The notes under the pieces: model-generated
What the model was told of the DNA's origin: nothing
Databases searched by the model: none
Seen by the model: the letters and a program-made list of their open reading frames with translations, nothing else
Position numbers and translations under genes: made by a program
Source of the DNA: Ferruginibacter sp.
GTDB lineage: Bacteria; Bacteroidota; Bacteroidia; Chitinophagales; Chitinophagaceae
Direction of reading: 5' to 3'
Length of the DNA stretch: 64,000 bases
NCBI GenBank assembly: GCA_014379905.1
Contig: JACMKX010000063.1
Span: 61,676-125,675 of the forward strand
Shown: positions 26,451 through 35,589 of the stretch, one piece after another
How the letters are laid out: the number at the start of each line of letters is the position of its first letter
Position numbering within the stretch: position 1 is the stretch's first letter

Positions 26451-27266
26451 TTAAGATGAACGAAATGCATTAATTATTGCAGGTATTGAATCTATAACAT
26501 TTTCAGATACGGAGAAATTAATGGCATCCGAAAGTTTTTTGTTGCTTATTTCCTGGAAAATTATGGTTTTAGCCTGCGCAGAATAACTGATTACTGCATT
26601 CGTATGTTTTTGTATTTCATTTAAAATGGCTTCATTGCTGGTATTTACACCATAGCAAAGATTGTATATTTCTTTGCCCGGCAGGTTGGCAATACTGATC
26701 AAAGCATCACAAGCATCTTTAATGGAAATATAATCCTTGGCAGAATCAGGGGTTGTAAACAATTCTACTTTTTTATCTTTTATCGCATCTCTTATAACCG
26801 ATGTAATAAAATTTTCAGACAACAGGTCTGCTCCAAAAACATTTGATAAACGAACAATTTTTATATTTTCCCTTCCTGAATTCAATGCCAGCAATTCTCC
26901 GGTAAGTTTAGAAGCCGCAAACAGGTCGGATGGGTCGGTAGCATTCACTATGATATCATCCTTTTCGTTGAGAAAACGATCTGGTGATTTACTTTTAATA
27001 TACAGCCGGGTAGAAGATAAATAAGTAAGGGAACCGAACCTGCATGTTTGCAAAATATCCGACAGCAGGGAAACATGTGCTTCAACAGTTTCAAATGGTT
27101 TTACCCTGAAATCTGCCGTCATTCCAATACAATAAATGATATGTCCCAGTTCTTTTTCCTTTAAATTTTCTCCCCTAACCGGTGCCTGGTGTTTAATACC
27201 CTGCTTGCGCAGGCTGGCAACCAGGTTAGAACCTACAAAACCACTAGCTCCTAAAACTGTTATCAT
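26451..27266 (-). CDS. Extended SDR, NAD(P)-dependent sugar epimerase/reductase
   Basis: A 271-residue short-form SDR. The NAD-binding GASGFVGSNL begins at residue 6 and YLSSTRLY (82-89) is the catalytic Ser/Thr strand. At the expected Tyr-x3-Lys position the sequence is DLFAASK, so the tyrosine is F116 (TTT codon) with K120 kept. Position in the CDP-sugar cassette suggests it reduces or epimerises the 4-keto intermediate. The Phe would remove the usual proton donor unless Y89 or another residue substitutes. Length is about that of RmlD-type reductases. It lies 3 bases after the FkbM gene. Confidence 0.8.
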   Translation of the reverse strand: MITVLGASGFVGSNLVASLRKQGIKHQAPVRGENLKEKELGHIIYCIGMTADFRVKPFETVEAHVSLLSDILQTCRFGSLTYLSSTRLYIKSKSPDRFLNEKDDIIVNATDPSDLFAASKLTGELLALNSGRENIKIVRLSNVFGADLLSENFITSVIRDAIKDKKVELFTTPDSAKDYISIKDACDALISIANLPGKEIYNLCYGVNTSNEAILNEIQKHTNAVISYSAQAKTIIFQEISNKKLSDAINFSVSENVIDSIPAIINAFRSS

Positions 27267-27269
27267 TTC

Positions 27270-28334
27270 CTATTTTTTAAACCCTTCGGCATGGTGATGC
27301 ATTGAAGGATCTTTGTGCAGGATGTATTTAGGGCTGACGTTTTTGCACATTGTAAATATTTTATCTTCAATGATAGCTTCGTCTTTAACAGCCAGCATAT
27401 TGAAACCATGTGGTGGACCGTCGATAACTGTTTCTTCAGGAAGAATGAGTTCGATCGCTTTACCTTGCATATCATAATTTCCCTGGAAATCTCTTACGGA
27501 ATAAACCTTATAACCATGCGATTTCAGGAGTTTTACAATAGGAGTTTCGTTAAGCCCGTTTGACCAGTCAACGTATGAACTGTGAATTTCGAACACGATA
27601 TTTGGATAGCCCTTTTCCTTTTTAAGCTGGTTTACTGCCCCTTCCAATACCATTAATTCAGATCCTTCAATATCAAGCATAATAAGGTCAACTCCTGGTA
27701 GTCCTTTGGCCTCCAGGTAATCATCGATAGTAATTGTGTTGGACGCATTGTTTTCGGTGGAAGGACTTGCAAATGCAAGGTCGTCTGTTTCGGAAAGATT
27801 CAGGAAAGTAGTTGAGTTATTCCACAGGCCTTTGGCAACAACTTCAATATTGTTCAGGCTGTTAAATTCCATATTTTCTTTCAGAACAGCCAGCTGTGTT
27901 TCATTGAGATCAAAAGCATGTACAACGCCGGCATTGTTTTCAATCTGTTTAGCAATCGGTAATGCCTGGTCTCCAAAATAAGCTCCGCCAATAATCACAT
28001 TTTTTGCTTTTTCTGATAAAAAAAGCAGCAATCTTGTTGTTTGTGGTTCCCATGCATATTCCGGAACTTCCGGAGTTGATAATAAAAACTCCCTCGCTAC
28101 TTTGGATCCAATACCGGTCAGAAATTTATACTTTATTCCCGCCTGGTTAGATTTAATTACAAAATCTTTTTTTTCAAACAAGGCATCAACCAGGTGACGG
28201 GTTATGTCGTCTCTAACACTTCCTTTATAGGCCATTTCAGTTTCTACTTCCTTCACAAAGTCAAGGAATTTGTTTCTTAATTTTTCATCTTTACCTATCG
28301 CCTTTAAAGACAGTTCCACATAATTTTTATCCAT
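27270..28334 (-). CDS. FkbM-family SAM-dependent methyltransferase
   Basis: A 354-residue class I methyltransferase with a helical N-terminal domain (about 1-100). SAM-binding VIIGGAYFGDQALPIAK follows, then VDLIMLDIEGSELMVLEG, the FkbM D-x-E block, and NIVFEIHSSYVDWSNG. The first SAM loop reads GGAYFG rather than the more usual GANIG. It lies between the C-methyltransferase (19 bases) and the SDR gene (3 bases). O-methylation of the branched sugar is the likely role by position. It differs from the FkbM at 11013 in size and N-terminus. Confidence 0.88.
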   Translation of the reverse strand: MDKNYVELSLKAIGKDEKLRNKFLDFVKEVETEMAYKGSVRDDITRHLVDALFEKKDFVIKSNQAGIKYKFLTGIGSKVAREFLLSTPEVPEYAWEPQTTRLLLFLSEKAKNVIIGGAYFGDQALPIAKQIENNAGVVHAFDLNETQLAVLKENMEFNSLNNIEVVAKGLWNNSTTFLNLSETDDLAFASPSTENNASNTITIDDYLEAKGLPGVDLIMLDIEGSELMVLEGAVNQLKKEKGYPNIVFEIHSSYVDWSNGLNETPIVKLLKSHGYKVYSVRDFQGNYDMQGKAIELILPEETVIDGPPHGFNMLAVKDEAIIEDKIFTMCKNVSPKYILHKDPSMHHHAEGFKK

Positions 28335-28353
28335 TGTTATATATTATTAATAA

Positions 28354-29580
28354 TTAAATTATTTCCATTTTAGGTACAGCTACTACAAATTTTCCACCCC
28401 ATTCTTTTATATAGGACAATTGAGTTGAAATTTCTTCTTTTAAATTCCAAGGCAATATTACAATGTAATCCGGTTTTTCCGATTTAATCTTTTGTTCACT
28501 AAACACCGGGATATGTACTCCCGGCAAATATTTATTTTGTTTGTGAGGAGATGCATCCACTACAAAATGCAACAGGTCTTTTTTAGTTCCTGCAAAATTA
28601 AGCAGGGTATTTCCTTTTGCTGCAGCGCCATAGCCGGCCACTTTTTTACCGGCATTTTTTGCTTCAATTAAAAAAGCAGTAAAATCATTTTTTACTTTTT
28701 CAGCCTTTTGCTGGTAGCTGGTATAAACAGACAGGTCGGTGAGCCCAAATGCCCTTTCTTTTTCCAACATAGCCGGCACATTGGCAAGTATTTCTTTGCT
28801 GTTATCTGCCTCATGTTTTGCAAATATCCTTAATGAGCCGCCATGCGTGCTTACTTCTTCCACATCAAATATCGCAAGACCATGTGCTTCAAATATTTGT
28901 TTTACGGCAATAAGCGATAAATAAGAGAAATGCTCATGATAGATCGTATCAAACTGGTTTTTATCAATCAACTGCAATAAATGGGGAAATTCAAAAGTAA
29001 CTACGCCGGCCGGTTTTAATAATATTTTAAGCCCGCCAACAAAATCATTGATATCGGGTACATGAGCCAGCACATTATTCCCCAGCAACAGGTCTGCCAT
29101 CAATCCTTTTTGTGCCAATGATGTTGCTAAACGAACCCCAAAAAAATCAACCACAGATTCTATTCCCTTTTCTTTTGCGGCAGCAGCTGTATTGGCAGTG
29201 GGTTCAATGCCCAATACCGGTATGTGCTGTTCTTTAAAATATTGCAATAAATAGCCGTCATTACTGGCTATTTCAATTACCTGCGAGGCGCCATCGTAAC
29301 CAAAACGTTTGGTCATCATTTGAGTGTATGCTTTTGCATGTGCCAGCCAGCTGGTTGAAAAAGAAGAAAAATAGGCATAGTCGGCATTAAAAATATCATC
29401 ATGCTTTGCAAACTCGTCTACCTGTACCAGGAAGCATTTATCGCATACCATTGTTTTTAAAGGGTAAAATGTTTCGGGACCATTTAACTGCTCTTTTGTT
29501 AAAAAAGAATTTGAAGGTGGGCTAAAACCCAGGTCAGCAAACTCATGTCTTAATTCAGTATTACAAAACCTGCACCTCAT
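28354..29580 (-). CDS. Sugar C-methyltransferase (TylCIII/NovU/TcaB9-like)
   Basis: A 408-residue enzyme with three parts. An N-terminal zinc site has CRFC and CDKC pairs. A SAM-binding domain has EIASNDGYLLQYF. The catalytic block YHEHFSYLSL carries the Tyr-His-Glu-His cluster of the C-3 methyltransferases acting on 4-keto-6-deoxy nucleotide sugars. The C-terminal KVAGYGAAAKGNTLLNF is also a family hallmark. It overlaps the rfbC-like stop by 4 bases (ATGA), so translation is coupled. With rfbF and rfbG ahead of it, the product is most likely a CDP-linked 3-C-methyl-6-deoxyhexose. Family is firm; CDP carrier is inferred from the operon. Confidence 0.9.
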   Translation of the reverse strand: MRCRFCNTELRHEFADLGFSPPSNSFLTKEQLNGPETFYPLKTMVCDKCFLVQVDEFAKHDDIFNADYAYFSSFSTSWLAHAKAYTQMMTKRFGYDGASQVIEIASNDGYLLQYFKEQHIPVLGIEPTANTAAAAKEKGIESVVDFFGVRLATSLAQKGLMADLLLGNNVLAHVPDINDFVGGLKILLKPAGVVTFEFPHLLQLIDKNQFDTIYHEHFSYLSLIAVKQIFEAHGLAIFDVEEVSTHGGSLRIFAKHEADNSKEILANVPAMLEKERAFGLTDLSVYTSYQQKAEKVKNDFTAFLIEAKNAGKKVAGYGAAAKGNTLLNFAGTKKDLLHFVVDASPHKQNKYLPGVHIPVFSEQKIKSEKPDYIVILPWNLKEEISTQLSYIKEWGGKFVVAVPKMEII

Positions 29581-30128
29581 ATTTTTATTCCTTTAAAATT
29601 ATTCTCTATTAAATTATATTGCTTATCCTTTTCACTTACCTGTGTTACGGGAAGCGGCCAGTTTATACTTAGCGCCGGGTCATCATACCTTAGCCCGTTA
29701 TCTGCACCGGCTGTGTAAAATTGTGTGTGATGATAGATCAATGCACTATCATCTTCCAAAGTCTGAAATCCATGGGCCACACCCTCAGGAATTATGATGC
29801 TCATCATATTATCTGCACTAAGCGTTGCGCTTATGTGCTGCAAAAAAGTAGCTGACCCTTCTCTTATATCTACCGCTACATCCAATACTGCTCCCTGAAC
29901 GCAGCGTATTAGCTTGGTTTCTGTATAAGGAGCATTTTGAAAATGCATACCTCTTAATGTTCCTTTATACCTGTTATAAGAATGGTTGAACTGAACGAAT
30001 TCTTTATCGAATCCTATGTTTTGAAATTCATTTTTGCAATAAGTTCTTGCAAACAATCCCCGCTCGTCATCCAGTCTTTTTAGTTTAACCAGGTATACTC
30101 CCTCAATATTGGTTTTAATAAATTCCAT
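29577..30128 (-). CDS. rfbC: dTDP-4-dehydrorhamnose 3,5-epimerase-family protein
   Basis: I start this at ATG 30128 (183 residues), one base after the rfbG stop; the longer frame begins within rfbG. It is a cupin of the RmlC family with GTLRGMHFQ (catalytic His region), RCVQGAVLDVAVDIREGS and IPEGVAHGFQTLEDD. Family members epimerise C3 and/or C5 of 4-keto-6-deoxy sugars. Lying between the CDP-glucose dehydratase and the C-methyltransferase, it more likely works on the CDP-4-keto sugar than in dTDP-rhamnose synthesis, since rfbA and rfbB are in another operon. Some family members are 3-epimerases only. Confidence 0.86.
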   Translation of the reverse strand: MEFIKTNIEGVYLVKLKRLDDERGLFARTYCKNEFQNIGFDKEFVQFNHSYNRYKGTLRGMHFQNAPYTETKLIRCVQGAVLDVAVDIREGSATFLQHISATLSADNMMSIIIPEGVAHGFQTLEDDSALIYHHTQFYTAGADNGLRYDDPALSINWPLPVTQVSEKDKQYNLIENNFKGIKI

Positions 30129-30129
30129 G

Positions 30130-31194
30130 TCAGGATTGAGCAAGTTTTAAATATTCAGCAATATTGCTGCCGGTTAATACTTTGTTATCCTGGTAAAAAT
30201 TTTTATACCACTCCACTGTTTTTTCAATTGCTTTGGTTGTATTCCAAACCGGATTCCAGCCAAGCTTATGAACGGCTTTTGAATTATCAAGTATCAGCAG
30301 CCCGGCTTCATGGAAATTATCGGGGGCCTGACCAAAACTTATATCAATATCGCTCCAGCTCATTTTGGCTATAGAGGCAACTTCCTGTACATTTTTTGCT
30401 TCACTACTGTAAGGAGAAAAATTCCAGGATTCTGCAAAATTATTTTCGCCGTTCAGCAATCTTGCCCCAACGAGGAGGTAGCCATATAAACAATCCAGTA
30501 CATGCTGCCATGGTCTTACCGAAAGCGGATTGCGGATCTGCACTTTTTTATTTTGCGCCGCAGCAATGGCAATGTCAGGAAGCAACCTGTCTACACTCCA
30601 GTCTCCGCCGCCAATAACATTCCCTGCCCTTACAGAAGCAATCAACACTTCATGGGATTGGCCATATGCTGCTATATTAAAAAAAGAATTTCTATAAGAA
30701 TTAATAAGAATTTCGCAACAGGCTTTTGAGGAACTGTACATATCATAGCCGCCCAACCTGTCTGTTTCTGCATATGGTTTTTGCCATTCCCTGTTTTCGT
30801 AAACCTTATCCGTCGTTATGAGTACGACAGCTTTTACACTTTTACATTTGCGGGCAGCTTCCAGCACATTTAAAGTGCCCATCACATTTGTTTCGTATGT
30901 ATTTACAGGATCAATATAGGAAGGCCTTACCAGTGCCTGGGCAGCCAGGTGAAAAATTATAGCTGGCTGAGCGGCGCTAACTGCAGCATTCAATTTTTCT
31001 TTATCAAGAATATTTGCAAAACTCCCGGCGTCGTTTTTATTCAGCAGGTCGTAATGATTGGGTATAGTTTCCGGTGCGAGTGAATAACCCTGGGTTTTTA
31101 CACCAAGGTGATCAAAAAAAGCGGTCAGCCATGATCCTTTAAAACCTGTATGACCTGTAATAAAAACCTTTTTATGTTGATATATATTGAGCAT
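30130..31194 (-). CDS. rfbG: CDP-glucose 4,6-dehydratase
   Basis: I start this at ATG 31194 (354 residues), 2 bases after the rfbF stop; longer frames begin inside rfbF. It is an extended SDR: FITGHTGFKGSWLTAFFDHL at the N-terminus is diagnostic of CDP-glucose dehydratases. VLITTDKVYENREW is the catalytic Thr-Asp-Lys strand, and MYSSSKACCEILI carries Tyr-x3-Lys. It turns CDP-glucose into CDP-4-keto-6-deoxyglucose. In 3,6-dideoxyhexose pathways the next gene would be the rfbH (ddhC) dehydrase; no such gene is present, so a non-dideoxy product is expected. Confidence 0.95.
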   Translation of the reverse strand: MLNIYQHKKVFITGHTGFKGSWLTAFFDHLGVKTQGYSLAPETIPNHYDLLNKNDAGSFANILDKEKLNAAVSAAQPAIIFHLAAQALVRPSYIDPVNTYETNVMGTLNVLEAARKCKSVKAVVLITTDKVYENREWQKPYAETDRLGGYDMYSSSKACCEILINSYRNSFFNIAAYGQSHEVLIASVRAGNVIGGGDWSVDRLLPDIAIAAAQNKKVQIRNPLSVRPWQHVLDCLYGYLLVGARLLNGENNFAESWNFSPYSSEAKNVQEVASIAKMSWSDIDISFGQAPDNFHEAGLLILDNSKAVHKLGWNPVWNTTKAIEKTVEWYKNFYQDNKVLTGSNIAEYLKLAQS

Positions 31195-31196
31195 TA

Positions 31197-31976
31197 TTAT
31201 TCCCAGGTTTTCCATTGTGCTTTGCCGGAACTCCACATTTCTTCCAGTTCAATCCTGTCTCTCAGGGCATCCATACATTTCCAAAAACCATGGTGCCGGT
31301 AGGCCGCCAACTGTCCGTTCCTTGCAATTTGCGACAATGGTTCTTTCTCCCATTGAACGTTTTCCATATCAGCTTCCAGGTAATCAAATACCTTATTTTC
31401 CATAACAAAAAAACCTCCGTTGATCCATAGCCCATCTCCATCTGGTTTTTCTTCAAAGTGTGATACGGTACCATTTTCATCAGTATCCAGGTTGCCAAAC
31501 CGGCCAGGAATTTTAACCGATGTGAGTGTTACGAGTTTACCGGTATGGTTATGAAAAGCTATTAATTCTTCAATATTTACGTTACTAACCCCGTCGCCAT
31601 AAGTGAGCATAAAACGTTCTCCGTTCAGGTATTTTTGTACTTTTTTAAGCCTGCCTGCGGTATTGGTATACAGACCCGTATCAACCAGTGTTACTTTAAA
31701 GGATTCTGAATTGGAGAAGTGAACATCTACTTTGTTTTGCTCCAATTCGATGGTAACATCCGAATTATATAAAAAATAATTTAAAAAATATTGTTTAATG
31801 AACTGGGCCTTATATCCCAGGCACAATACAAAATCATTGTAGCCATAATTTTCATACAGCTTCATTATATGCCACAAAATTGGCTTGCCCCCTATTTCCA
31901 CCATGGGTTTTGGCCGGGCTTCGGTTTCTTCCATCAACCGGGTTCCCAAACCGCCTGCAAATATTACTACTTTCAT
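31197..31976 (-). CDS. rfbF: Glucose-1-phosphate cytidylyltransferase
   Basis: I start this at ATG 31976 (259 residues), giving MKVVIFAGGLGTRL; the longer frame begins at a weak upstream codon. The nucleotidyltransferase signature GGLGTRLMEETEARPKPMVE includes the E-E-T segment typical of the cytidylyl enzymes, and TYGDGVSNVNI holds a metal-binding Asp. It makes CDP-glucose from CTP and glucose-1-phosphate. It is the first gene of the coupled CDP-sugar operon, with a -7 box (TATTTTTG) 42 bases upstream and 111 bases of spacing from fcl. Confidence 0.96.
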   Translation of the reverse strand: MKVVIFAGGLGTRLMEETEARPKPMVEIGGKPILWHIMKLYENYGYNDFVLCLGYKAQFIKQYFLNYFLYNSDVTIELEQNKVDVHFSNSESFKVTLVDTGLYTNTAGRLKKVQKYLNGERFMLTYGDGVSNVNIEELIAFHNHTGKLVTLTSVKIPGRFGNLDTDENGTVSHFEEKPDGDGLWINGGFFVMENKVFDYLEADMENVQWEKEPLSQIARNGQLAAYRHHGFWKCMDALRDRIELEEMWSSGKAQWKTWE

Positions 31977-32018
31977 TTTCTTAATGTATAACCTTGAATG
32001 CCTGCCGGCATAATGCGG

Positions 32019-32026
32019 CAAAAATA
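32019..32026 (-). promoter_or_regulatory. -7 box of the CDP-sugar operon
   Basis: The minus strand reads TATTTTTG followed by CCGCATTATG, very close to the rfbB promoter (TACTTTTGCCGCATTAAA). A perfect 8-base palindrome, TGCCGGCA, lies at 32003-32010 between this box and the rfbF start. Confidence 0.5.
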
Positions 32027-32087
32027 TAGTTTAAAACCGAAAAAACGGGTTGCTAAAAATTAATAATACAATAGGCGGATCACGGCT

Positions 32088-33020
32088 TTACTGATGCGGT
32101 GTTTGCTTATATGTTTCATAAACTGCCGATATTCCGTCCTTTAAGTCAATAGCGTATTTCCAGCCCATTGCATTTAGCTTACTCACATCCATCAGTTTTC
32201 TCATGGTACCGTCGGGCTTACCTGCATCAAAAACAATTTGGCCGGTATAGCCTGTAATATCTTGTATTAATAAGGCAAGGTCTTTTATAGAAAGATCTTT
32301 ACCCGTTCCAACATTCACACATCCCGCTTCATTATAATGCTTCATTAAAAATATACAGGCTTCTGCCATATCATCCACATGTAAAAATTCTCTTAAGGGT
32401 GTTCCGCTGCCCCATACTGTTACAGCAGGTTCATTATTATTTTTTGCCTCATGAAACTTACGCAACAGGGCAGGCAATACATGCGAATTACTGAGATCAT
32501 AATTATCATTGGGACCATATAAATTGGTAGGCATGGCACTTATAAAATTACACCCGTACTGCGACCTGAATGCATCGCATAATTTTATGCCGGCAATTTT
32601 TGCAATAGCATAAGGTTCATTGGTTGGTTCCAGTGTGCCGGTAAGCAGGTATTCTTCCTTTAAAGGCTGGGGTGCATTTTTAGGATAGATGCAACTGCTA
32701 CCCAGGAACAACATTTTTTTAACCTCATGATCTTTGGCTGCTTTGATAATATTTGCTTCCATTACCAGGTTATCGTAAATAAAATCTGCCCGGTAAGTAT
32801 TATTGGCTTGTATGCCGCCCACTTTTGCAGCTGCTAAAAAAACATACTCCGGTTTATGCTGTTCAAAAAGATTATTTACAGCCCGCTGATCTCTCAGGTC
32901 GGTTTCTTTGGAACTCTTTAGCAAAAAATTATTATATCCCCGGTTTATAAGATTCCTGTAAATGGCTGAACCTACCATCCCGTTATGGCCTGCTATATAT
33001 ATTCTATCTGTTAAGTTCAT
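32088..33020 (-). CDS. fcl: GDP-L-fucose synthase
   Basis: A 310-residue extended SDR with an N-terminal [18 protein letters not shown] nucleotide-binding stretch, [18 protein letters not shown] (the catalytic Ser and the substrate-loop signature of WcaG) and [17 protein letters not shown] with Tyr-x3-Lys. It carries out 3,5-epimerisation and 4-reduction of GDP-4-keto-6-deoxymannose to GDP-L-fucose. It begins 6 bases after gmd, so the pair should be co-transcribed and supply GDP-fucose to a fucosyltransferase of the locus. Length matches the family. Confidence 0.96.
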   Translation of the reverse strand: MNLTDRIYIAGHNGMVGSAIYRNLINRGYNNFLLKSSKETDLRDQRAVNNLFEQHKPEYVFLAAAKVGGIQANNTYRADFIYDNLVMEANIIKAAKDHEVKKMLFLGSSCIYPKNAPQPLKEEYLLTGTLEPTNEPYAIAKIAGIKLCDAFRSQYGCNFISAMPTNLYGPNDNYDLSNSHVLPALLRKFHEAKNNNEPAVTVWGSGTPLREFLHVDDMAEACIFLMKHYNEAGCVNVGTGKDLSIKDLALLIQDITGYTGQIVFDAGKPDGTMRKLMDVSKLNAMGWKYAIDLKDGISAVYETYKQTPHQ

Positions 33021-33026
33021 AATTGT

Positions 33027-34133
33027 TTAGCTGATGGTTTTATTATAACCATTTTCCTTTAATAATAATTGAAGCCTCATAAGTTTTATATCTGCCGCTA
33101 CCATTTCTTTTACCATCGATTGTAAGGTATACTTCGGCTCCCAGCCTAATTGTGTTTTAGCTTTTGTATTGTCGCCTATCAACAAATCTACTTCTGTGGG
33201 ACGGTAGTAGTGCCTGTCTACAGCCACCACTACTGTGCCGGCAGGTATCTGATAGTTTTCATCATTGCAACTCACAACCACTGCTGTTTCTGTTTCGCCC
33301 TCGCCTTTAAATTGCAGGGTGATACCCGTCTCTGCAAAAGCCATTTTTATAAAGTCTCTAACCGTAGTGGTAACGCCGGTTGCAATTACAAAGTCTTCCG
33401 CTTTATCCTGTTGCAATATCAGCCACATAGCTTCTACATAATCTTTGGCATGGCCCCAGTCTCTTTGCGCATTTAAATTGCCGAGCCACAGTTTATCCTG
33501 CATGCCCAGCGCAATTTCTGCTACGGCACGGGTTATTTTACGGGTAACAAAGGTTTCTCCCCGCAACGGACTTTCGTGGTTAAACAATATACCGTTGCAG
33601 GCAAAAATATTATAGGCTTCCCGGTAGTTTACTGTTATCCAAAAGGCATACTGCTTGGCCACCGCATACGGCGAACGTGGATAGAAAGGCGTTGTTTCCG
33701 ATTGGGGTACTTCCTGCACTTTTCCATACAATTCAGATGTAGAGGCCTGGTAGATCCTGGTTTTTTTCTCCAGCTTTAATATGCGAACTGCTTCCAGCAA
33801 TCTCAAGGTTCCAATGGCATCTGTATTGGCAACATATTCCGGTGTATCAAAACTCACATGAACATGACTCATCGCACCAAGATTGTAAATTTCATCGGGC
33901 TGTACTTCCTGTATAACACGGATGAGATTGGTAGAATCGGTGAGGTCGCCATAATGTAATTTGAAACGCAGATTTTTTTCATGCGGATCCTGGTAAATAT
34001 GATCAATCCTTTGAGTATTGATCTGCGATGATCTCCTTTTAATGCCATGCACTTCATATCCCTTGGATAATAAAAGATCAGCCAGGTATGCCCCATCCTG
34101 CCCGGTAACACCTGTAATTAATGCAACTTTCAT
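33027..34133 (-). CDS. gmd: GDP-mannose 4,6-dehydratase
   Basis: A 368-residue extended [23 protein letters not shown] at the N-terminus, [16 protein letters not shown] (the catalytic Thr/Ser-Glu region) and [15 protein letters not shown] with Tyr-x3-Lys; [13 protein letters not shown] is the GMD-specific loop. It forms GDP-4-keto-6-deoxymannose, the substrate of the next gene, fcl. It lies 13 bases after the secreted beta-helix gene. GDP-mannose itself must come from elsewhere, as no manB/manC is seen here. Confidence 0.97.
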   Translation of the reverse strand: MKVALITGVTGQDGAYLADLLLSKGYEVHGIKRRSSQINTQRIDHIYQDPHEKNLRFKLHYGDLTDSTNLIRVIQEVQPDEIYNLGAMSHVHVSFDTPEYVANTDAIGTLRLLEAVRILKLEKKTRIYQASTSELYGKVQEVPQSETTPFYPRSPYAVAKQYAFWITVNYREAYNIFACNGILFNHESPLRGETFVTRKITRAVAEIALGMQDKLWLGNLNAQRDWGHAKDYVEAMWLILQQDKAEDFVIATGVTTTVRDFIKMAFAETGITLQFKGEGETETAVVVSCNDENYQIPAGTVVVAVDRHYYRPTEVDLLIGDNTKAKTQLGWEPKYTLQSMVKEMVAADIKLMRLQLLLKENGYNKTIS

Positions 34134-34146
34134 GTATAGCTTATTG

Positions 34147-35565
34147 TTACTGTTTAACTTTTATAAATGCACTGTTTTTCTGGCGGTTCTTTCTCATGCC
34201 TTCGTTTAATATATAGGTAAAGTCTGTATAGCCACTGGTTTTAAACGTGCAGGAGTTAAAGATGGAATTATTTACTAAAAAACCATGTTGATTGTAGGAA
34301 CCAGGAACGGTGTACAACGCTGAAAAAGTACAGCGCTGAAACAAACAATTTTCACTGTCATCCTGCAGGTTTTTTTTTGATATCTCTGTATACACTGTAG
34401 GAACCTTGTATCCCGTAAAGCTGCAATCATAAAATCTTTGGTAACTGCCTATGATGCCCGCCACGTATGTTAAAGTAAATACTTTATGATCTTTAACAGA
34501 ATCAGTAAAATTACAATTAAAAAACTGCAGGCCATTTTCAACTTTATCTGCGGCGCAATATAGAAGACAGCTCCCGGCCAGGAGGGTGTTTTTGAAAACC
34601 ATCCGGGGCGAAGTGGTATATAAAGCATAACTATTGGTACCAATGATCCTGCAACTGTCAAAAAGTACATCCCAGGTCCGGGGATCGCCACTGGTTACTG
34701 CATAACCCCTGTTTCCACTGAACTCGCATTTTATAAATTTTCCCCGGGAACAATACGCTCCTCTTTCCGGTTCTATATCAAGGCCGGCACCGGGGTTAGT
34801 GGTAACAATGCCGGTAGAAGTATTCCTGAAATTGCAGTTATAGAAGCTTACACTATCCCCCGCCGTCCAGCTCACACCGTTACGCCCGTTGTTATCAAAG
34901 TTGCAGCCGGCAAATGAAATATTGAAAACAGGAAGTTTATTGGTATCCCCTAAAATAACGCAGCCATCTCTTACAAAGTGATTAAAGGAAGCATTTTTTA
35001 CACGGATATGCTGACTGTTCATCAGGAAGAGGCCATCATGATCCCGCTCATGTGCATTGGCGCCTAACCCTGAATTTTCATAATATTTTAGTTTATTATT
35101 ATTACCATCTGCATTGATATTACTGATAGTTATATTGCTGCAGCCAACCAGCCTGAACATGGAGCCCGGATCCAGTCCCCTTACCGGAATTTTATTTTTA
35201 GATACGATGCCTATGGGTATTTTATCAGCAAACACAATATTCACTTTACCTGTTCCTTCGATTATTATACCTGTACACCCGGTGAGGTTTATAACATCAT
35301 CCAGAGCATCATACTGAATGATCTCATTTTTTCCATCATATTTAAATTTTGGTCCTACTATATACCTGCCTGCACCAATGATCAGTTTTACATTCTTTCT
35401 TCTTTTATTAATGTATTTTGCAGCTTTTTTAAAAGCTTCATGATCAGATTTATTATCATTGGGTATAGCGCCAAAATCCCTGATATTAATGGTTGTTAAC
35501 TGGGCAATTGAACCATAGCCCAGGCACATGATAAATACCAGTAAAAAAATAGATCTAAGTACCAT
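34147..35565 (-). CDS. Secreted right-handed parallel beta-helix protein (pectate-lyase-like fold)
   Basis: I start this at ATG 35565 (472 residues), since the longer frame begins with TTG. Residues 1-22 form a signal peptide ([19 protein letters not shown]). The mature start [20 protein letters not shown] is the hallmark entry of Pectate_lyase_3-type beta-helices. The rest is a series of short turns with repeated N/C-rich steps such as [23 protein letters not shown] and [15 protein letters not shown] coils. It may cut or modify polysaccharide. It sits in the acyltransferase-gmd operon between cytoplasmic enzymes, so a role in processing the same glycan is inferred. No catalytic residues can be assigned. 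Confidence 0.75.
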   Translation of the reverse strand: MVLRSIFLLVFIMCLGYGSIAQLTTINIRDFGAIPNDNKSDHEAFKKAAKYINKRRKNVKLIIGAGRYIVGPKFKYDGKNEIIQYDALDDVINLTGCTGIIIEGTGKVNIVFADKIPIGIVSKNKIPVRGLDPGSMFRLVGCSNITISNINADGNNNKLKYYENSGLGANAHERDHDGLFLMNSQHIRVKNASFNHFVRDGCVILGDTNKLPVFNISFAGCNFDNNGRNGVSWTAGDSVSFYNCNFRNTSTGIVTTNPGAGLDIEPERGAYCSRGKFIKCEFSGNRGYAVTSGDPRTWDVLFDSCRIIGTNSYALYTTSPRMVFKNTLLAGSCLLYCAADKVENGLQFFNCNFTDSVKDHKVFTLTYVAGIIGSYQRFYDCSFTGYKVPTVYTEISKKNLQDDSENCLFQRCTFSALYTVPGSYNQHGFLVNNSIFNSCTFKTSGYTDFTYILNEGMRKNRQKNSAFIKVKQ

Positions 35566-35589
35566 AGCTTTTTTAAAAGACAAATTATT

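Noticed and set aside
26451..27266. Calling the SDR gene rfbD
   Set aside because: It sits in the CDP operon, lacks the Tyr of the Tyr-x3-Lys pair and is not next to rfbA/rfbB, so the symbol is not supported.
30130..31194. CDP-3,6-dideoxyhexose (abequose/paratose-type) pathway
   Set aside because: rfbF and rfbG are present but the PLP-dependent 3-dehydrase rfbH (ddhC) is missing and a C-methyltransferase is in its place.
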